NCBI GenBank assembly: GCA_963747735.1
Contig: CAVVGE010000007.1
Location: 1-64,000, forward strand
Source of the DNA: AP-15 sp963747735
GTDB taxonomy: Bacteria; Pseudomonadota; Alphaproteobacteria; ATCC43930; CGMCC-115725
DNA: 64,000 nt
Reading direction: 5' to 3'
This document shows positions 19,344-27,878 of this stretch, in pieces. Every line of letters begins with the position of its first letter. Position 1 is the first letter of the stretch. A program made the position numbers and the translations under genes. The notes below the pieces were generated by a model. The model saw only the letters and a program-made list of their open reading frames with translations, searched no databases and had not been told where the DNA came from.

Positions 19344-20894
19344 TCAAGCCGGTTGCCGGCGCAGCCGCCCCCACAGCTGGCGCCACTCGGCAACGCCGAG
19401 AGCGAGCGCCAACAGCGCGAAGCTGCCCATCCCGGCGCCGACCAGCCCGGCAAGGATGGCAATCCGCGCCGCCCCCGAGCCGGCGATCGCAGCACCGAAC
19501 GAGAGCCGCAGCAGCAGCAGCACCGCGCCCATGCCGATAGCGGCGGCAGCGATTCGCGGCAGGCTGCGCCGCGCCCGGCGGTCGAGCCGGAAATCGCCGC
19601 GCCTCAACAGCACCACAAAGAGGCTCAGCGCGTTGACCCAGCCGGCGCAGGTGGTCGCGAGCGCGATCCCGACATGCGCCAGGACCTGCATCAGCGCGAC
19701 CGTCAGGCACAGATTGACCGCCATTGCCGCGATCGCGATCCGGACCGGGGTCTTGGTGTCGTGGCGGGCAAAAAAGGCCGGGGCCAGCACCTTGACCAGG
19801 ACAAACGCCGGCAGTCCCGCGGCATAGGCCGCCAGCGCCGAGGCCGTCGCCGCGGTGTCGGCGGCGTCAAAGGCGCCGCGTTGAAACAGCACCGCGAGGA
19901 TCGGCGTCGCCAGCAGGCCGAGCCCGACTGCCGCCGGCAAGGTCAGCAGCAATGCCAGCTCGACCCCACGGTTTTGCGTCGCCGCGGCGGCGGCCCGGTC
20001 GCCGAGCCGCAGCTGGCGCGACAAAGGCGGCAGAATGGCAGTGCCGACAGCGATCCCGACGACCCCGAGCGGCAGCTGGTTCAGCCGGTCGGCGTAATAG
20101 AGATACGACACCGAGCCGCTCGGCAAAAAGGAGGCGAGCGCGGTGGAGATCAGCAGGTTTACCTGGGTGACGCCGGCGCCGAGCACCCCCGGCCCCATGA
20201 TCGAAAGCGTGCGGCGCACCGCCGGCGTCAGCCGCGGCAACGGCAGCCGCAGCGCCAGCCCGGCGCGGGCGCAGCCCCACATCAGCCACAGAAACTGCGC
20301 AAAGCCGGCGGCGCTCACCGCCCAGGCGAGAGCGCGGCCGTCCTGCCAGCCGAACCGCCGGGTCAGCAGCAACGCCGCGATCAGAAAGAGATTGAGGAGG
20401 ATCGGGGTCGCGGCGGGAGCGGCGAACCGTTCGATCGAATTCAGCACCCCGCCCTGCAACGCCACCAGCGCGATAAACAGGAGATAAGGGAAGGTGATCC
20501 GCGCGAGATCGGTGGCGAGCGCAAACTTTTCGGGCTCGGCGCCAAACCCCGGCGCCATCACCCGCATCAGCAGCGGCATAAAGATTTCGCCGAGGAGGAC
20601 AAAGCCGAGCAGCGCTACGAGCAGCACCGCAAGCGCGTCCTCGGCAAAAAGCCGCGCCTCTGCCTTGCCGCGTTCGGCGAGCATGCCGGCAAAAAGCGGC
20701 ACGAAGGCTGCGCTGAAGGCGCCCTCGGCGAACAGGCTGCGAAACAAATTGGGCAGTCGCAACGCGACAAAAAACGCGTCCGCCACCGGTCCGGCGCCGA
20801 GCAATGCCGCGGTCAGGATGTCGCGGACAAATCCCATGACCCGGCTCACCAGCGTATAGGAGCCGACCGTCGCGACCGAGCGCAGCAAGGTCAT
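19344..20894 (-). CDS. murJ: Lipid II flippase MurJ
   Basis: A 516-residue MOP-superfamily transporter with about 14 hydrophobic segments that moves lipid II across the inner membrane. The N-terminal signature TLVSRVMGFVRDILTAALLG and the DAFFVALRLPNLFRSLFAEGAF segment are typical. The C-terminal half includes LVKVLAPAFFARHDTKTPV. It is followed by trpS, a neighbour pair seen in other alphaproteobacteria. Confidence 0.95.
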   Translation of the reverse strand: MTLLRSVATVGSYTLVSRVMGFVRDILTAALLGAGPVADAFFVALRLPNLFRSLFAEGAFSAAFVPLFAGMLAERGKAEARLFAEDALAVLLVALLGFVLLGEIFMPLLMRVMAPGFGAEPEKFALATDLARITFPYLLFIALVALQGGVLNSIERFAAPAATPILLNLFLIAALLLTRRFGWQDGRALAWAVSAAGFAQFLWLMWGCARAGLALRLPLPRLTPAVRRTLSIMGPGVLGAGVTQVNLLISTALASFLPSGSVSYLYYADRLNQLPLGVVGIAVGTAILPPLSRQLRLGDRAAAAATQNRGVELALLLTLPAAVGLGLLATPILAVLFQRGAFDAADTAATASALAAYAAGLPAFVLVKVLAPAFFARHDTKTPVRIAIAAMAVNLCLTVALMQVLAHVGIALATTCAGWVNALSLFVVLLRRGDFRLDRRARRSLPRIAAAAIGMGAVLLLLRLSFGAAIAGSGAARIAILAGLVGAGMGSFALLALALGVAEWRQLWGRLRRQPA

Positions 20895-21011
20895 CGCAAG
20901 GGTGTAATCGAAAACGGCGCGCGAGAAAACCGCGAGCCGGCGGTCTGCCCGCTGGCGCGCCTACCTAAACGGCAGCCGCCGGGCACCGGCTTTTTGGCGG
21001 AACGCGGCAGG

Positions 21012-21920
21012 TCAGGCGGCGGTCGCGACCTTTTTGCCGACCCTGCGGTCGTAATCTTCCCACATCAGGCGGCAGATCGTGCCGGGGGTGAAGCGGTAGT
21101 GGCCGTGCCGGCCGATGATCTCGCCGACCGGGGTCACCTCGGCAGCCGAGCCGGTCAGGAACATTTCTTCGGCCCGGCCCAGCTCCTCGGGCATGATTGC
21201 CCGCTCGACGACTTTGATGCCGCGCTTTTTGGCGAGCTCGATCACGGTCTTCCGGGTGATCCCGTTCAAAAAGCAATCCGGGGTTGGCGTGTGCAATTCG
21301 CCGTTGAAGACGAGAAAGAGATTGGCGCCGGTGCCCTCGGCCAGCTGGCCGCGCCAATCGAGCATCAGCGCGTCGTCGCAGCCATCGGCCTCGGCATCGT
21401 GCTTCGAGATCGTGCAGATCATGTAAAGGCCGGCGGCCTTGGCCTGGGTCGGTGCTGTATGCGGCGCCGGGCGCGCCCACGGCGCCCATTTCATGCGGAT
21501 CCCCTTGGCGCGCGCCTCGGGCGAGAAATAGGCCGGCCAATCCCACGCGGCGAGCGCCAGGTGGATTTTGGTCGCCTGCGCCGACACGCCCATCTGCTCG
21601 GCGCCGCGCCAGGCGATCGGTCGGACATAGCCGTCGAGAATCTTGTTGGCGGCAACCAGCTCGCGCGTCGCGCGCGCCAGGTCGTCCATGCTCGCCGGCA
21701 CCTCGAAGCCCATGATCCGCGCCGAATTGAGGAGCCGCTCGTTGTGGTCTTCGAGCCGAAAGACGGTGCCGTTGTAGACCCGCTCGCCCTCGAAGACGCA
21801 GCTTGCATAATGCAGGCCGTGGCTCAGCACATGCAATTTGGCCTCGCGCCACGGAACCAGACGCCCGTCATACCAGATGGAGCCGTCGCGGTCGTCGAAC
21901 GGGGGCGTAGGCATGGACAT
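21012..21920 (-). CDS. ilvE: Branched-chain amino acid aminotransferase
   Basis: A 302-residue fold-type IV PLP enzyme, with starts possible at ATG 21920 or 21914. The segment LSHGLHYASCVFEGERVYNG, the PLP lysine region TISKHDAEADGCDDALMLD and EGTGANLFLVFNGELHTPT are as expected for IlvE. EEMFLTGSAAEVTPV follows. It catalyses the last step of Leu/Ile/Val synthesis. It is transcribed away from petP, and the shared 114-bp gap contains a likely petP operator. Confidence 0.94.
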   Translation of the reverse strand: MSMPTPPFDDRDGSIWYDGRLVPWREAKLHVLSHGLHYASCVFEGERVYNGTVFRLEDHNERLLNSARIMGFEVPASMDDLARATRELVAANKILDGYVRPIAWRGAEQMGVSAQATKIHLALAAWDWPAYFSPEARAKGIRMKWAPWARPAPHTAPTQAKAAGLYMICTISKHDAEADGCDDALMLDWRGQLAEGTGANLFLVFNGELHTPTPDCFLNGITRKTVIELAKKRGIKVVERAIMPEELGRAEEMFLTGSAAEVTPVGEIIGRHGHYRFTPGTICRLMWEDYDRRVGKKVATAA

Positions 21921-22025
21921 CAGGGACCTTCCTTCTCGAAGCCGCCGTGCGGGCGGCATGACCCGCGGGCCGGCTGGAAACTATATATCCCGGAGGACGC
22001 CTGCACGGTATCGAAGGTTGCGAGA

Positions 22026-22046
22026 TATGTCAATATGACTGACATA
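22026..22046. promoter_or_regulatory. Inverted repeat over the petP start codon, probable MarR operator
   Basis: TATGTCA and TGACATA form a perfect 7-bp inverted repeat around a 7-nt centre (22026-22032 and 22040-22046). The petP ATG (22035-22037) lies in the centre. An 11-nt direct repeat GACATAAATTC follows at 22041-22051 and 22056-22066. Dyads of this size are typical MarR-family sites, so autoregulation is likely, and ilvE could be affected too. This is inference from position and symmetry. Confidence 0.6.
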
Positions 22047-22538
22047 AATTCGGTAGACATAAATTCACCGGCCGAGCCGCGGCTGCACGACGACGAGCTG
22101 CGGCAGGGGATCGAGCTGTTGTTCTTCGCCTATCGCGACTTCACCGCCGAGCCCGACGCGATCTTGGCGCGACGCGGTTTTGGCCGCGCGCATCACCGGG
22201 TCGTGCATTTTGTCGGCCGCCATCCCGAGATCACCGTCGGCGAGCTGCTCGGCATCCTGCGCATCACCAAGCAGAGCCTCGGCCGCGTCCTGGGGCAGCT
22301 GGTGCGGCAAGGGTTTGTCGTGCAGCGCCCGGGACCGAGCGACCGCCGCCAGCGGCTCCTCGATCTGACGCCGAAAGGGCGGGCGCTGGAGCGCGAATTG
22401 TCGGCGCCGCAGCGGGCTCGGGTCGGCGCCGCCTACCGCCGCGCCGGACCACAGGCGGTCGAGGGGTTTCGCCGCGTGCTGCTCGAAATCATCACCGGCG
22501 CGGCCGACCGCCGCCGCTTTGCTGCGATAGAGCGCTGA
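22035..22538 (+). CDS. petP: MarR-family regulator, PetP-like
   Basis: A 167-residue winged-helix protein. The core reads ARRGFGRAHHRVVHFVGRHPE, then LLGILRITKQSLGRVLGQLVRQGFV and the wing RPGPSDRRQRLLDLTPKG. It is followed after 29 bp by an OmpR-type response regulator, the same pairing as PetP-PetR described in Rhodobacter capsulatus, which is why I use that name. The N-terminus TDINSVDINSPAE contains a short duplication caused by the direct repeat in the operator region. Confidence 0.85.
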   Translation: MTDINSVDINSPAEPRLHDDELRQGIELLFFAYRDFTAEPDAILARRGFGRAHHRVVHFVGRHPEITVGELLGILRITKQSLGRVLGQLVRQGFVVQRPGPSDRRQRLLDLTPKGRALERELSAPQRARVGAAYRRAGPQAVEGFRRVLLEIITGAADRRRFAAIER

Positions 22539-22567
22539 GCCACGGCGGGCGCTATAATCTCCCGCCG

Positions 22568-23251
22568 ATGAGCACTCGCGAAGCCCATCTTCTCGTCGTC
22601 GACGACGATGCGCGTCTCAGGGAATTGCTGAGGCGCTATCTCGCGGACAACGGCTTTCGCGTCACCACCGCGGCGGATGCGCGCGAGGCGCGCCAGGCGC
22701 TGTCGCGCTTCGCCTTCGACCTCGTCGTGCTCGATGTGATGATGCCGGGCGAGAGCGGGCTCGACCTGACCCGTGCGTTGCGCCGCGAGGAGCGCGTGCC
22801 GGTCCTGCTGCTGACCGCGATGGCCGAGCCCGAAGACCGCGTCAACGGCCTCGAGCTCGGCGCCGAAGACTATGTCGCCAAACCGTTCGAGCCGCGCGAG
22901 CTGGTGCTGCGGGTTCGCAATCTGCTGCAGCGCCGGCCGGCCACCGACGGCGCGCCGCGCGAGGTCCGCTTTGGCGGTTGCCGCTTCGACCTCAGCCGCG
23001 GCGAATTGTTTCGCGGCGGCGATATCGTCCACTTGACCGCGGCCGAGGCGGGACTTCTGACAAGCCTCGCGCAAAAGGCCGGCGAGCCAGTCTCGCGCGA
23101 AGAGCTGGCGCTCTCCGCGCAATTCAGCGGCAACGTCCGCAACGTCGATGTGCAAATGACGCGGCTGCGCCGCAAGATCGAGCGCGACCCGCGCTTTCCG
23201 CGCTACCTGCAGACCGTGCGCGGCACCGGCTATGCCCTCAAGCCCGATTGA
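22568..23251 (+). CDS. petR: OmpR-family response regulator, PetR-like
   Basis: A 227-residue regulator. The receiver domain has the acidic pair VVDDDAR, phospho-acceptor Asp in LVVLDVMMPGESG, the conserved Thr in LLLTAMAEPEDR and Lys in DYVAKPFEPREL. The C-terminal winged helix includes LTAAEAGLLTSLAQKAGEPVS and ends RYLQTVRGTGYALKPD. It overlaps the downstream kinase gene by 20 nt, so the two form a two-component pair behind petP. Confidence 0.93.
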   Translation: MSTREAHLLVVDDDARLRELLRRYLADNGFRVTTAADAREARQALSRFAFDLVVLDVMMPGESGLDLTRALRREERVPVLLLTAMAEPEDRVNGLELGAEDYVAKPFEPRELVLRVRNLLQRRPATDGAPREVRFGGCRFDLSRGELFRGGDIVHLTAAEAGLLTSLAQKAGEPVSREELALSAQFSGNVRNVDVQMTRLRRKIERDPRFPRYLQTVRGTGYALKPD

Positions 23252-24644
23252 TCTCGAGGATCCGGCGCTCACAGCCGGACCGGCCGAGGAAGCCGATGCC
23301 GAGCCGCGCAGCGAACGCGACATCCGGCCGCACGGCTGGGTCAAGCGGGTGCTGCCGCGCACGATGTTCGGCCGCTCGCTGTTGATCGTGGTGATGCCGC
23401 TGATCTTGCTGCAGGCGATCGCCACCTGGGTTTTTTACGACCGGCACTGGGCGGCGGTGTCGTGGCGGCTGGCGACCGGAGTCGCAGGCGACATCGCGCT
23501 GACGATCGATGCGCTAAAGCTCGCCCCCTCGCCGGCGGCGCGGGCGCGGCTTCTCGGACACGCCTCTGCCGCGACCGATATGGATTTCGCCATTGCGCTG
23601 GGCGAAAGGCTGCCGCCGCCGGAAGCGTCGGGCGGCTCGCTCGCCGAAGAGCAGCTGACCCAGGCGATGCTGGGGCGCACGAGCCTGCCCTACCGCGTCG
23701 ATACGCTGGCCGATCCGTACCGGGTTCAGGTCAAGGTAAGGCTCGCCCAGGGGGTGCTGACCGTCGATGTGCCGCGCAATCGGCTGTATAGCTCGACCAC
23801 CTACATCTTCGTCATGTGGATGGTCGGCTCGTCGCTGGTTCTTTTGGCCGTCGCGACATTGTTTTTGCGCAACCAGGTAAAGTCGCTGCGCCGGCTGGCG
23901 GCCGCCGCCGAGAGCTTTGGCAAGGGGCGGCCGGTGCCGTTCTTCAAGGTCGAGGGCGCGGTCGAGATACGCCAGGCGGCGGTGGCGTTTATGCGGATGC
24001 GCGACCGGATCCAGCGGCAGATCCGGCAGCGCACCCAGATGCTCGCCGGGGTGTCGCACGATTTGCGCACGCCGCTGACGCGGATGAAGCTCGCGCTCGA
24101 AATCCTCGGCGACGACCCGGCGGTCGACGAATTGAAATCGGATGTCGTCGAGATGGAGCACATGGTGCACGGCTATCTCGACTTTGCCCGCGGCGAAGGC
24201 ACCGAAACGCCGGTCGAAACCGATATCGGCATGCTGCTCGAAGACCTTGCCGCCGCGGTGCGGCGTGAAGGGACGCGGCTGTCGCTGGCGGCGGCGCCGA
24301 CGGAATATGTGATGCCGGTGAGGCCGAATGCGCTGCGGCGCTGCCTCGGCAATCTGATCGCCAATGCCGGGCGCCACGGCAGCCAGGTCTGGATCAGCGG
24401 AATTGCGTCAGACGACGGTATCGACATCCTGGTCGATGACGACGGTCCCGGCATCCTGCCGTCCGAACGCGGCCGAATGTTCCGGCCGTTCATTCGCCTC
24501 GACGCGTCGCGCAATCCCTCGACCGGTGGCGTCGGGCTCGGGCTGACGATCGCCCGCGACGTGGCGCGCGGGCATGGCGGCGACGTCCGGCTCGAAACAT
24601 CGCCGCAAGGCGGTTTGCGCGCGCGGGTTCACCTGCCGCGCTAA
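23232..24644 (+). CDS. EnvZ-like membrane sensor histidine kinase
   Basis: A 470-residue kinase with two membrane helices (about 50-70, LLIVVMPLILLQAIATWVF, and 190-212, TYIFVMWMVGSSLVLLAVAT) around a periplasmic sensor. A HAMP linker, the H-box GVSHDLRTPLTRMKLALEIL, the N-box NLIANAGRHG and the G-boxes VDDDGPGI and GGVGLGLTIARD follow. It starts inside petR (overlap 20 nt), giving coupled expression. The signal sensed is unknown; the architecture matches EnvZ-type proteins paired with OmpR-like regulators. Confidence 0.93.
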   Translation: MPSSPIDLEDPALTAGPAEEADAEPRSERDIRPHGWVKRVLPRTMFGRSLLIVVMPLILLQAIATWVFYDRHWAAVSWRLATGVAGDIALTIDALKLAPSPAARARLLGHASAATDMDFAIALGERLPPPEASGGSLAEEQLTQAMLGRTSLPYRVDTLADPYRVQVKVRLAQGVLTVDVPRNRLYSSTTYIFVMWMVGSSLVLLAVATLFLRNQVKSLRRLAAAAESFGKGRPVPFFKVEGAVEIRQAAVAFMRMRDRIQRQIRQRTQMLAGVSHDLRTPLTRMKLALEILGDDPAVDELKSDVVEMEHMVHGYLDFARGEGTETPVETDIGMLLEDLAAAVRREGTRLSLAAAPTEYVMPVRPNALRRCLGNLIANAGRHGSQVWISGIASDDGIDILVDDDGPGILPSERGRMFRPFIRLDASRNPSTGGVGLGLTIARDVARGHGGDVRLETSPQGGLRARVHLPR

Positions 24645-24673
24645 ACCCGGGTCCGGGCAGGCAGGCCGCGCGA

Positions 24674-25111
24674 TCAGCGTGCCGCGTTCGGTTTTGCCAT
24701 GTCGCGCAGCTCGTCCAGCCCTTCGCTCGCGCGCTTGCGCAAAACCTCGGCCGCGCCGGCGCCGGCCTTGGACGCGAGCTCGGTGATCTCGCGGCCGTGA
24801 TTGGCGCTCTTTTCCAGCACCTGCTTGGCGTATTCGGTGTTTTTGGCGATGCGGTCCTCGGTCGAGGCGGGCTGGGCCAGCTCGCGCATCAGCGCCGAGA
24901 CATCCTCGACCGCTTGGCGCGCCAGCTCGATCTGGCAGCGTGCGACCGCCTGATAGCCTTCGACGGCGAGCTGGTTGGCTTGGCTCAGCGCCTCGATATT
25001 GCGGCGCTGGCAGGCCATCAATCCCTCGAAGTCGAACGGATGAAAACGCAAATCGGTCATCATCTTGGTAACGTCAAAATCAAAAAAACGCGGTCGGGCG
25101 GTGGCGGCCAT
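24674..25111 (-). CDS. Phasin-family protein
   Basis: A 145-residue amphipathic, mostly helical protein with the ATG at 25111. It has the Phasin_2 pattern: a Phe-rich N-terminus (FFDFDVTKMMTDLRFHPFDFEGLMACQRRNIEA split over two segments), then repeated helices NQLAVEGYQAVARCQIELA and TEYAKQVLEKSANHGREI. Phasins coat polyhydroxyalkanoate granules, which implies PHB storage in this organism, although no pha synthesis gene is in the window. A TetR gene lies just upstream. Confidence 0.85.
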   Translation of the reverse strand: MAATARPRFFDFDVTKMMTDLRFHPFDFEGLMACQRRNIEALSQANQLAVEGYQAVARCQIELARQAVEDVSALMRELAQPASTEDRIAKNTEYAKQVLEKSANHGREITELASKAGAGAAEVLRKRASEGLDELRDMAKPNAAR

Positions 25112-25218
25112 CTCGTCGGTTCCGATGTTGGGGCTACGGGTTATTGTGCGTTGCACAACAGCGCGTATATCGGACCCTGGTCTCGGCCGGTCAAGGACTT
25201 TTTTGCAGCGCAGCAAAG

Positions 25219-25863
25219 TCAGGCGGGGAGCGGCTCACCCTCGGGCCGCGCCCTGGCGCTGGGCGCCAGCCACCGCTCGATCCGGCGCAGCCTTGCGTCG
25301 AGCGTCGCCATCGTCGCCCCGAGATCGGCCGAATCGTCGCGTTCCCAGACGCGCAAGACAGCCAGATAGGCCGCTGCCGTGAGCTTGACCACGGCGGCGC
25401 CGCGCCATCCGCCGGTCCTGATGTCGGCGGCTTCGAGCATCCAGCGCATCGACCGCAGCATCAGCGCGCCGGTCAGCAGCGCGGTCGGCGGATCGCCCGG
25501 CAATTCGCGGCGCAGCACGGTCAGAGCGGGCTTGAACGGGCGCGCTGCGTCCAATCGCCGCATCAGCAGATCGAACAGCCGGTCGCGCGGACGCTCCCCC
25601 TGCTCAGGCGCCGGCGGATCGGCCAGCGCCGCCTCGTCGAGCCGCCGAAAGAAGGCGCGCAGGATCGCTCGCTTCGAGGTGAAGCTGCGATAGACCCGCA
25701 GGATCGGCAGCTGCGCTTCGTCGGCGACCGCGGCGAGCGAGAGCCGGCGCCAGCCGTCGGTGGCGATGCGGGCGAAAGCGGCTTCGACGATCCGTTCGGC
25801 GTCGTTCCCGGTCGCCGCGGTGTTGTTGCGCCTGCGTGCGCCGGCCGCGCTGTTCTTCGCCAT
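25219..25863 (-). CDS. TetR-family regulator
   Basis: A 214-residue regulator with an N-terminal HTH: RIVEAAFARIATDGWRRLSLA, VADEAQLPILRVYRSFTSK and RAILRAFF. The C-terminal ligand domain includes FKPALTVLRRELPGDPPTA. It lies 6 bp after proC and is followed by the phasin gene, so it may belong to the proC transcript. This TetR type beside a phasin is seen in other alphaproteobacteria and might control storage metabolism, but the target is not known. Confidence 0.88.
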   Translation of the reverse strand: MAKNSAAGARRRNNTAATGNDAERIVEAAFARIATDGWRRLSLAAVADEAQLPILRVYRSFTSKRAILRAFFRRLDEAALADPPAPEQGERPRDRLFDLLMRRLDAARPFKPALTVLRRELPGDPPTALLTGALMLRSMRWMLEAADIRTGGWRGAAVVKLTAAAYLAVLRVWERDDSADLGATMATLDARLRRIERWLAPSARARPEGEPLPA

Positions 25864-25869
25864 GCCGGC

Positions 25870-26694
25870 TCAGCTCGCCAGCTCACGCGAACGCATCGTC
25901 GCCGCCGCGACCGCGCGTTCGAGCAAGGCCGGCAAGCCGTCCTTCGCCATCAGCACATCGAGCGCCGCGCGGGTGGTGCCGCCGGGGCTCGTGACATTCT
26001 CACGCAATTGCGCCGGGCTTTCGCCGGAGCGGCGCGCCAGCTCCCCCGAGCCGGCAACCGTTGCGCGCGCCAGACGCGCGGCAAGCTCGCGCGGCAATCC
26101 CACTTTTTCGCCGGCCTGCGCCAGTGCCTCGATCAGCAAAAAGACATAGGCCGGGCCGCTGCCGGACACCGCCGTCACCGGGTCGAGCAGCGCTTCGTCC
26201 TCGACCCAGGCGCTTTCGCCGGCGGCGGCGAGGAGGCGCTCGCACAGCCGCCTTTGGCTCATCGTGACAAGCGGGCTCGCGCAAGCGACGGTGATGCCGC
26301 GCCCGATCGCCGCCGGCGTGTTGGGCATCGTGCGCACCAGCGCCGCCTCGCCGAGATGGCGCGAAATGCCGGCCAGGGTTTTGCCGGCGACGATCGAGAC
26401 GAACAATGTCTCGGGCCGGACCCAGCGCCGATAGCCCGGCAGCACCAGATCGACGACTTGCGGCTTGACCGCAAAAATTACCGCGTCCGGGACCGGCGAG
26501 CCCGGCACGCTCTCGGGCGTTATGTGCCAGGAGATGTTCGGCTCTGCGGTCAGCTCGGCCGCCGCACCTTCGGGCTCGACCACCAGGCAATGCCGGACAG
26601 CGCCGCTCGCCAGCCAGCCGCGCAGCAGGGCCGTCCCCATCTTGCCGCAGCCGACGAGGAGGAGGGTGAGCTGCGATCCTTGCTCGCTGTCCAT
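25870..26694 (-). CDS. proC: Pyrroline-5-carboxylate reductase
   Basis: A 274-residue NAD(P)H enzyme making L-proline. The Rossmann motif LLLVGCGKMGTALLRGW, the mid segment VRTMPNTPAAIGRGIT, and the C-terminal signature region SGSGPAYVFLLIEAL and VTSPGGTTRAALDVL are intact. It lies between ybjN (16 bp) and tetR (6 bp) in a compact minus-strand set. Confidence 0.95.
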   Translation of the reverse strand: MDSEQGSQLTLLLVGCGKMGTALLRGWLASGAVRHCLVVEPEGAAAELTAEPNISWHITPESVPGSPVPDAVIFAVKPQVVDLVLPGYRRWVRPETLFVSIVAGKTLAGISRHLGEAALVRTMPNTPAAIGRGITVACASPLVTMSQRRLCERLLAAAGESAWVEDEALLDPVTAVSGSGPAYVFLLIEALAQAGEKVGLPRELAARLARATVAGSGELARRSGESPAQLRENVTSPGGTTRAALDVLMAKDGLPALLERAVAAATMRSRELAS

Positions 26695-26710
26695 GCCGGC
26701 CGCCTCTCTT

Positions 26711-27214
26711 TCAGGCTTCTCCGAGCGGGTCGATCATCGCCGCGGCGATCGCCTCGGCAGCGCGCTTGCCGCCCCCCACGACCAGCTGAAACGCCGGGTA
26801 AAAGCGCTCGCATTCCGAAAGCGCGATATCGACCAGGTCCTCGACCTGCTCGGCGCTCGCCCCGAGCACGCCGCGCAGCGATATCGCGTGCCGAAACGCC
26901 GGAGAATTGCCCTCGGCCAAATCGAAATGGCCGAGCCATAGCTTCTCGTTGGCCAGCGCCAAAAGCTCGTAGATCGCCGGACGCCTGCCTTTTGGCACCT
27001 TCATGTCGAAGCCGCAGGAGAAATGCAGGGCGCTGATCTCCTCCTGCCAGACGAAATAGAGCCGGTAATCGCACCAGCGGCCGGTAATCTCGACGACCAG
27101 CTCTTCCTCGTTCGCGCGATCGTGCGCCCAGTCGTTGGCGACGACAATTTCCTCGACGAGGTCGATCGGGTTGCCGGAAAGCTGCGTCGGTTCGGACGCG
27201 GCGAGAGATGTCAT
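26711..27214 (-). CDS. YbjN-domain protein
   Basis: A 167-residue protein of the YbjN family (type III secretion chaperone-like fold). The ATG at 27214 is preceded by GAGGAGGG. Typical segments are NPIDLVEEIVVANDWAHDR, LHFSCGFDMKVPKGRRP and LAEGNSPAFRHAISLRG. Its molecular role is not established. The order ubiK-like / ybjN / proC is conserved in alphaproteobacteria. Confidence 0.9.
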   Translation of the reverse strand: MTSLAASEPTQLSGNPIDLVEEIVVANDWAHDRANEEELVVEITGRWCDYRLYFVWQEEISALHFSCGFDMKVPKGRRPAIYELLALANEKLWLGHFDLAEGNSPAFRHAISLRGVLGASAEQVEDLVDIALSECERFYPAFQLVVGGGKRAAEAIAAAMIDPLGEA

Positions 27215-27267
27215 CAAGCCCTCCTCGGGGCGTTTCGACCTGAATGCCTCGATATGCCAGCGCAATG

Positions 27268-27549
27268 CTACAAAGCGTCGGGAGCGGGGTCGTGCCCGGC
27301 CGAAGCGCCGAGCCGCGCTTCGAGCTCGGCGACGCGTTGGGCCATATCCTCCTGCTCGGCGCGGGCCTTCGCCGCCATCGCCTTGACCGCCTCGAACTCG
27401 TCGCGGCTGACCAGGTCCATGCCGGCCAGCACCCGTTCGAGCTGCGCGCGCAACCGCAACTCGACCTCGCCTTTTACCCCCGACACGGCGCCGGCCGCGC
27501 CGGCTGCGACGCGGGCGAGATCGTCGAAAAACCGGTTCTGGCTCTGCAT
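27268..27549 (-). CDS. ubiK: UbiK/YqiC-like accessory factor (BMFP family)
   Basis: A 93-residue helical protein. The start at 27549 gives the family opening QSQNRFFDDLARVAAGAAGA, an amphipathic helix that binds membrane. The second half is a coiled coil (EFEAVKAMAAKARAEQEDM, RVAELEARL). UbiK proteins assist ubiquinone synthesis and form trimers. The assignment is by pattern and position only; it may have a different task in alphaproteobacteria. Confidence 0.8.
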   Translation of the reverse strand: MQSQNRFFDDLARVAAGAAGAVSGVKGEVELRLRAQLERVLAGMDLVSRDEFEAVKAMAAKARAEQEDMAQRVAELEARLGASAGHDPAPDAL

Positions 27550-27878
27550 CGCCTGGTCCTCCGTGCCGCCCCGGAGATCCGGGCCGGCCCTTACATCCGG
27601 TCCTTGCATATGGCCCCAGCCGGACATTGCGCATATAGAGAAAACGAGCTTCGCTCAAGCTGGTGCGTCGTCCCGGCGATGCAACCGTCATCCCGATCCC
27701 CGGCGGCGTCGCCCGCGCCCCTTCAACCCAGCGGAGACTTGTCGGCGATTCGCTGAACGAGGAGGCGATGTGCGGCTTTTTCCCGGGCCCGGTGGGGGTG
27801 GCGTTATCTCAACCACATGACGCATCGGCCGCGAGCGGTGACCAGAGGGGCGGCGGCCCGTTTCCTGGCCAGATCAAG
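27550..27878. other. Gene-free stretch between thiG and ubiK
   Basis: This 329-bp gap separates two minus-strand operons. No open frame in it has family character. It should contain the end of the thi transcript and the promoter for ubiK-ybjN-proC. Confidence 0.5.

Noticed and set aside
19260..22034. Very long plus-strand open frame opposite trpS, murJ and ilvE
   Set aside because: High GC keeps the antisense frame open; it is His/Gln/Arg-rich noise. Only its end, from ATG 22035, is a real gene (petP).
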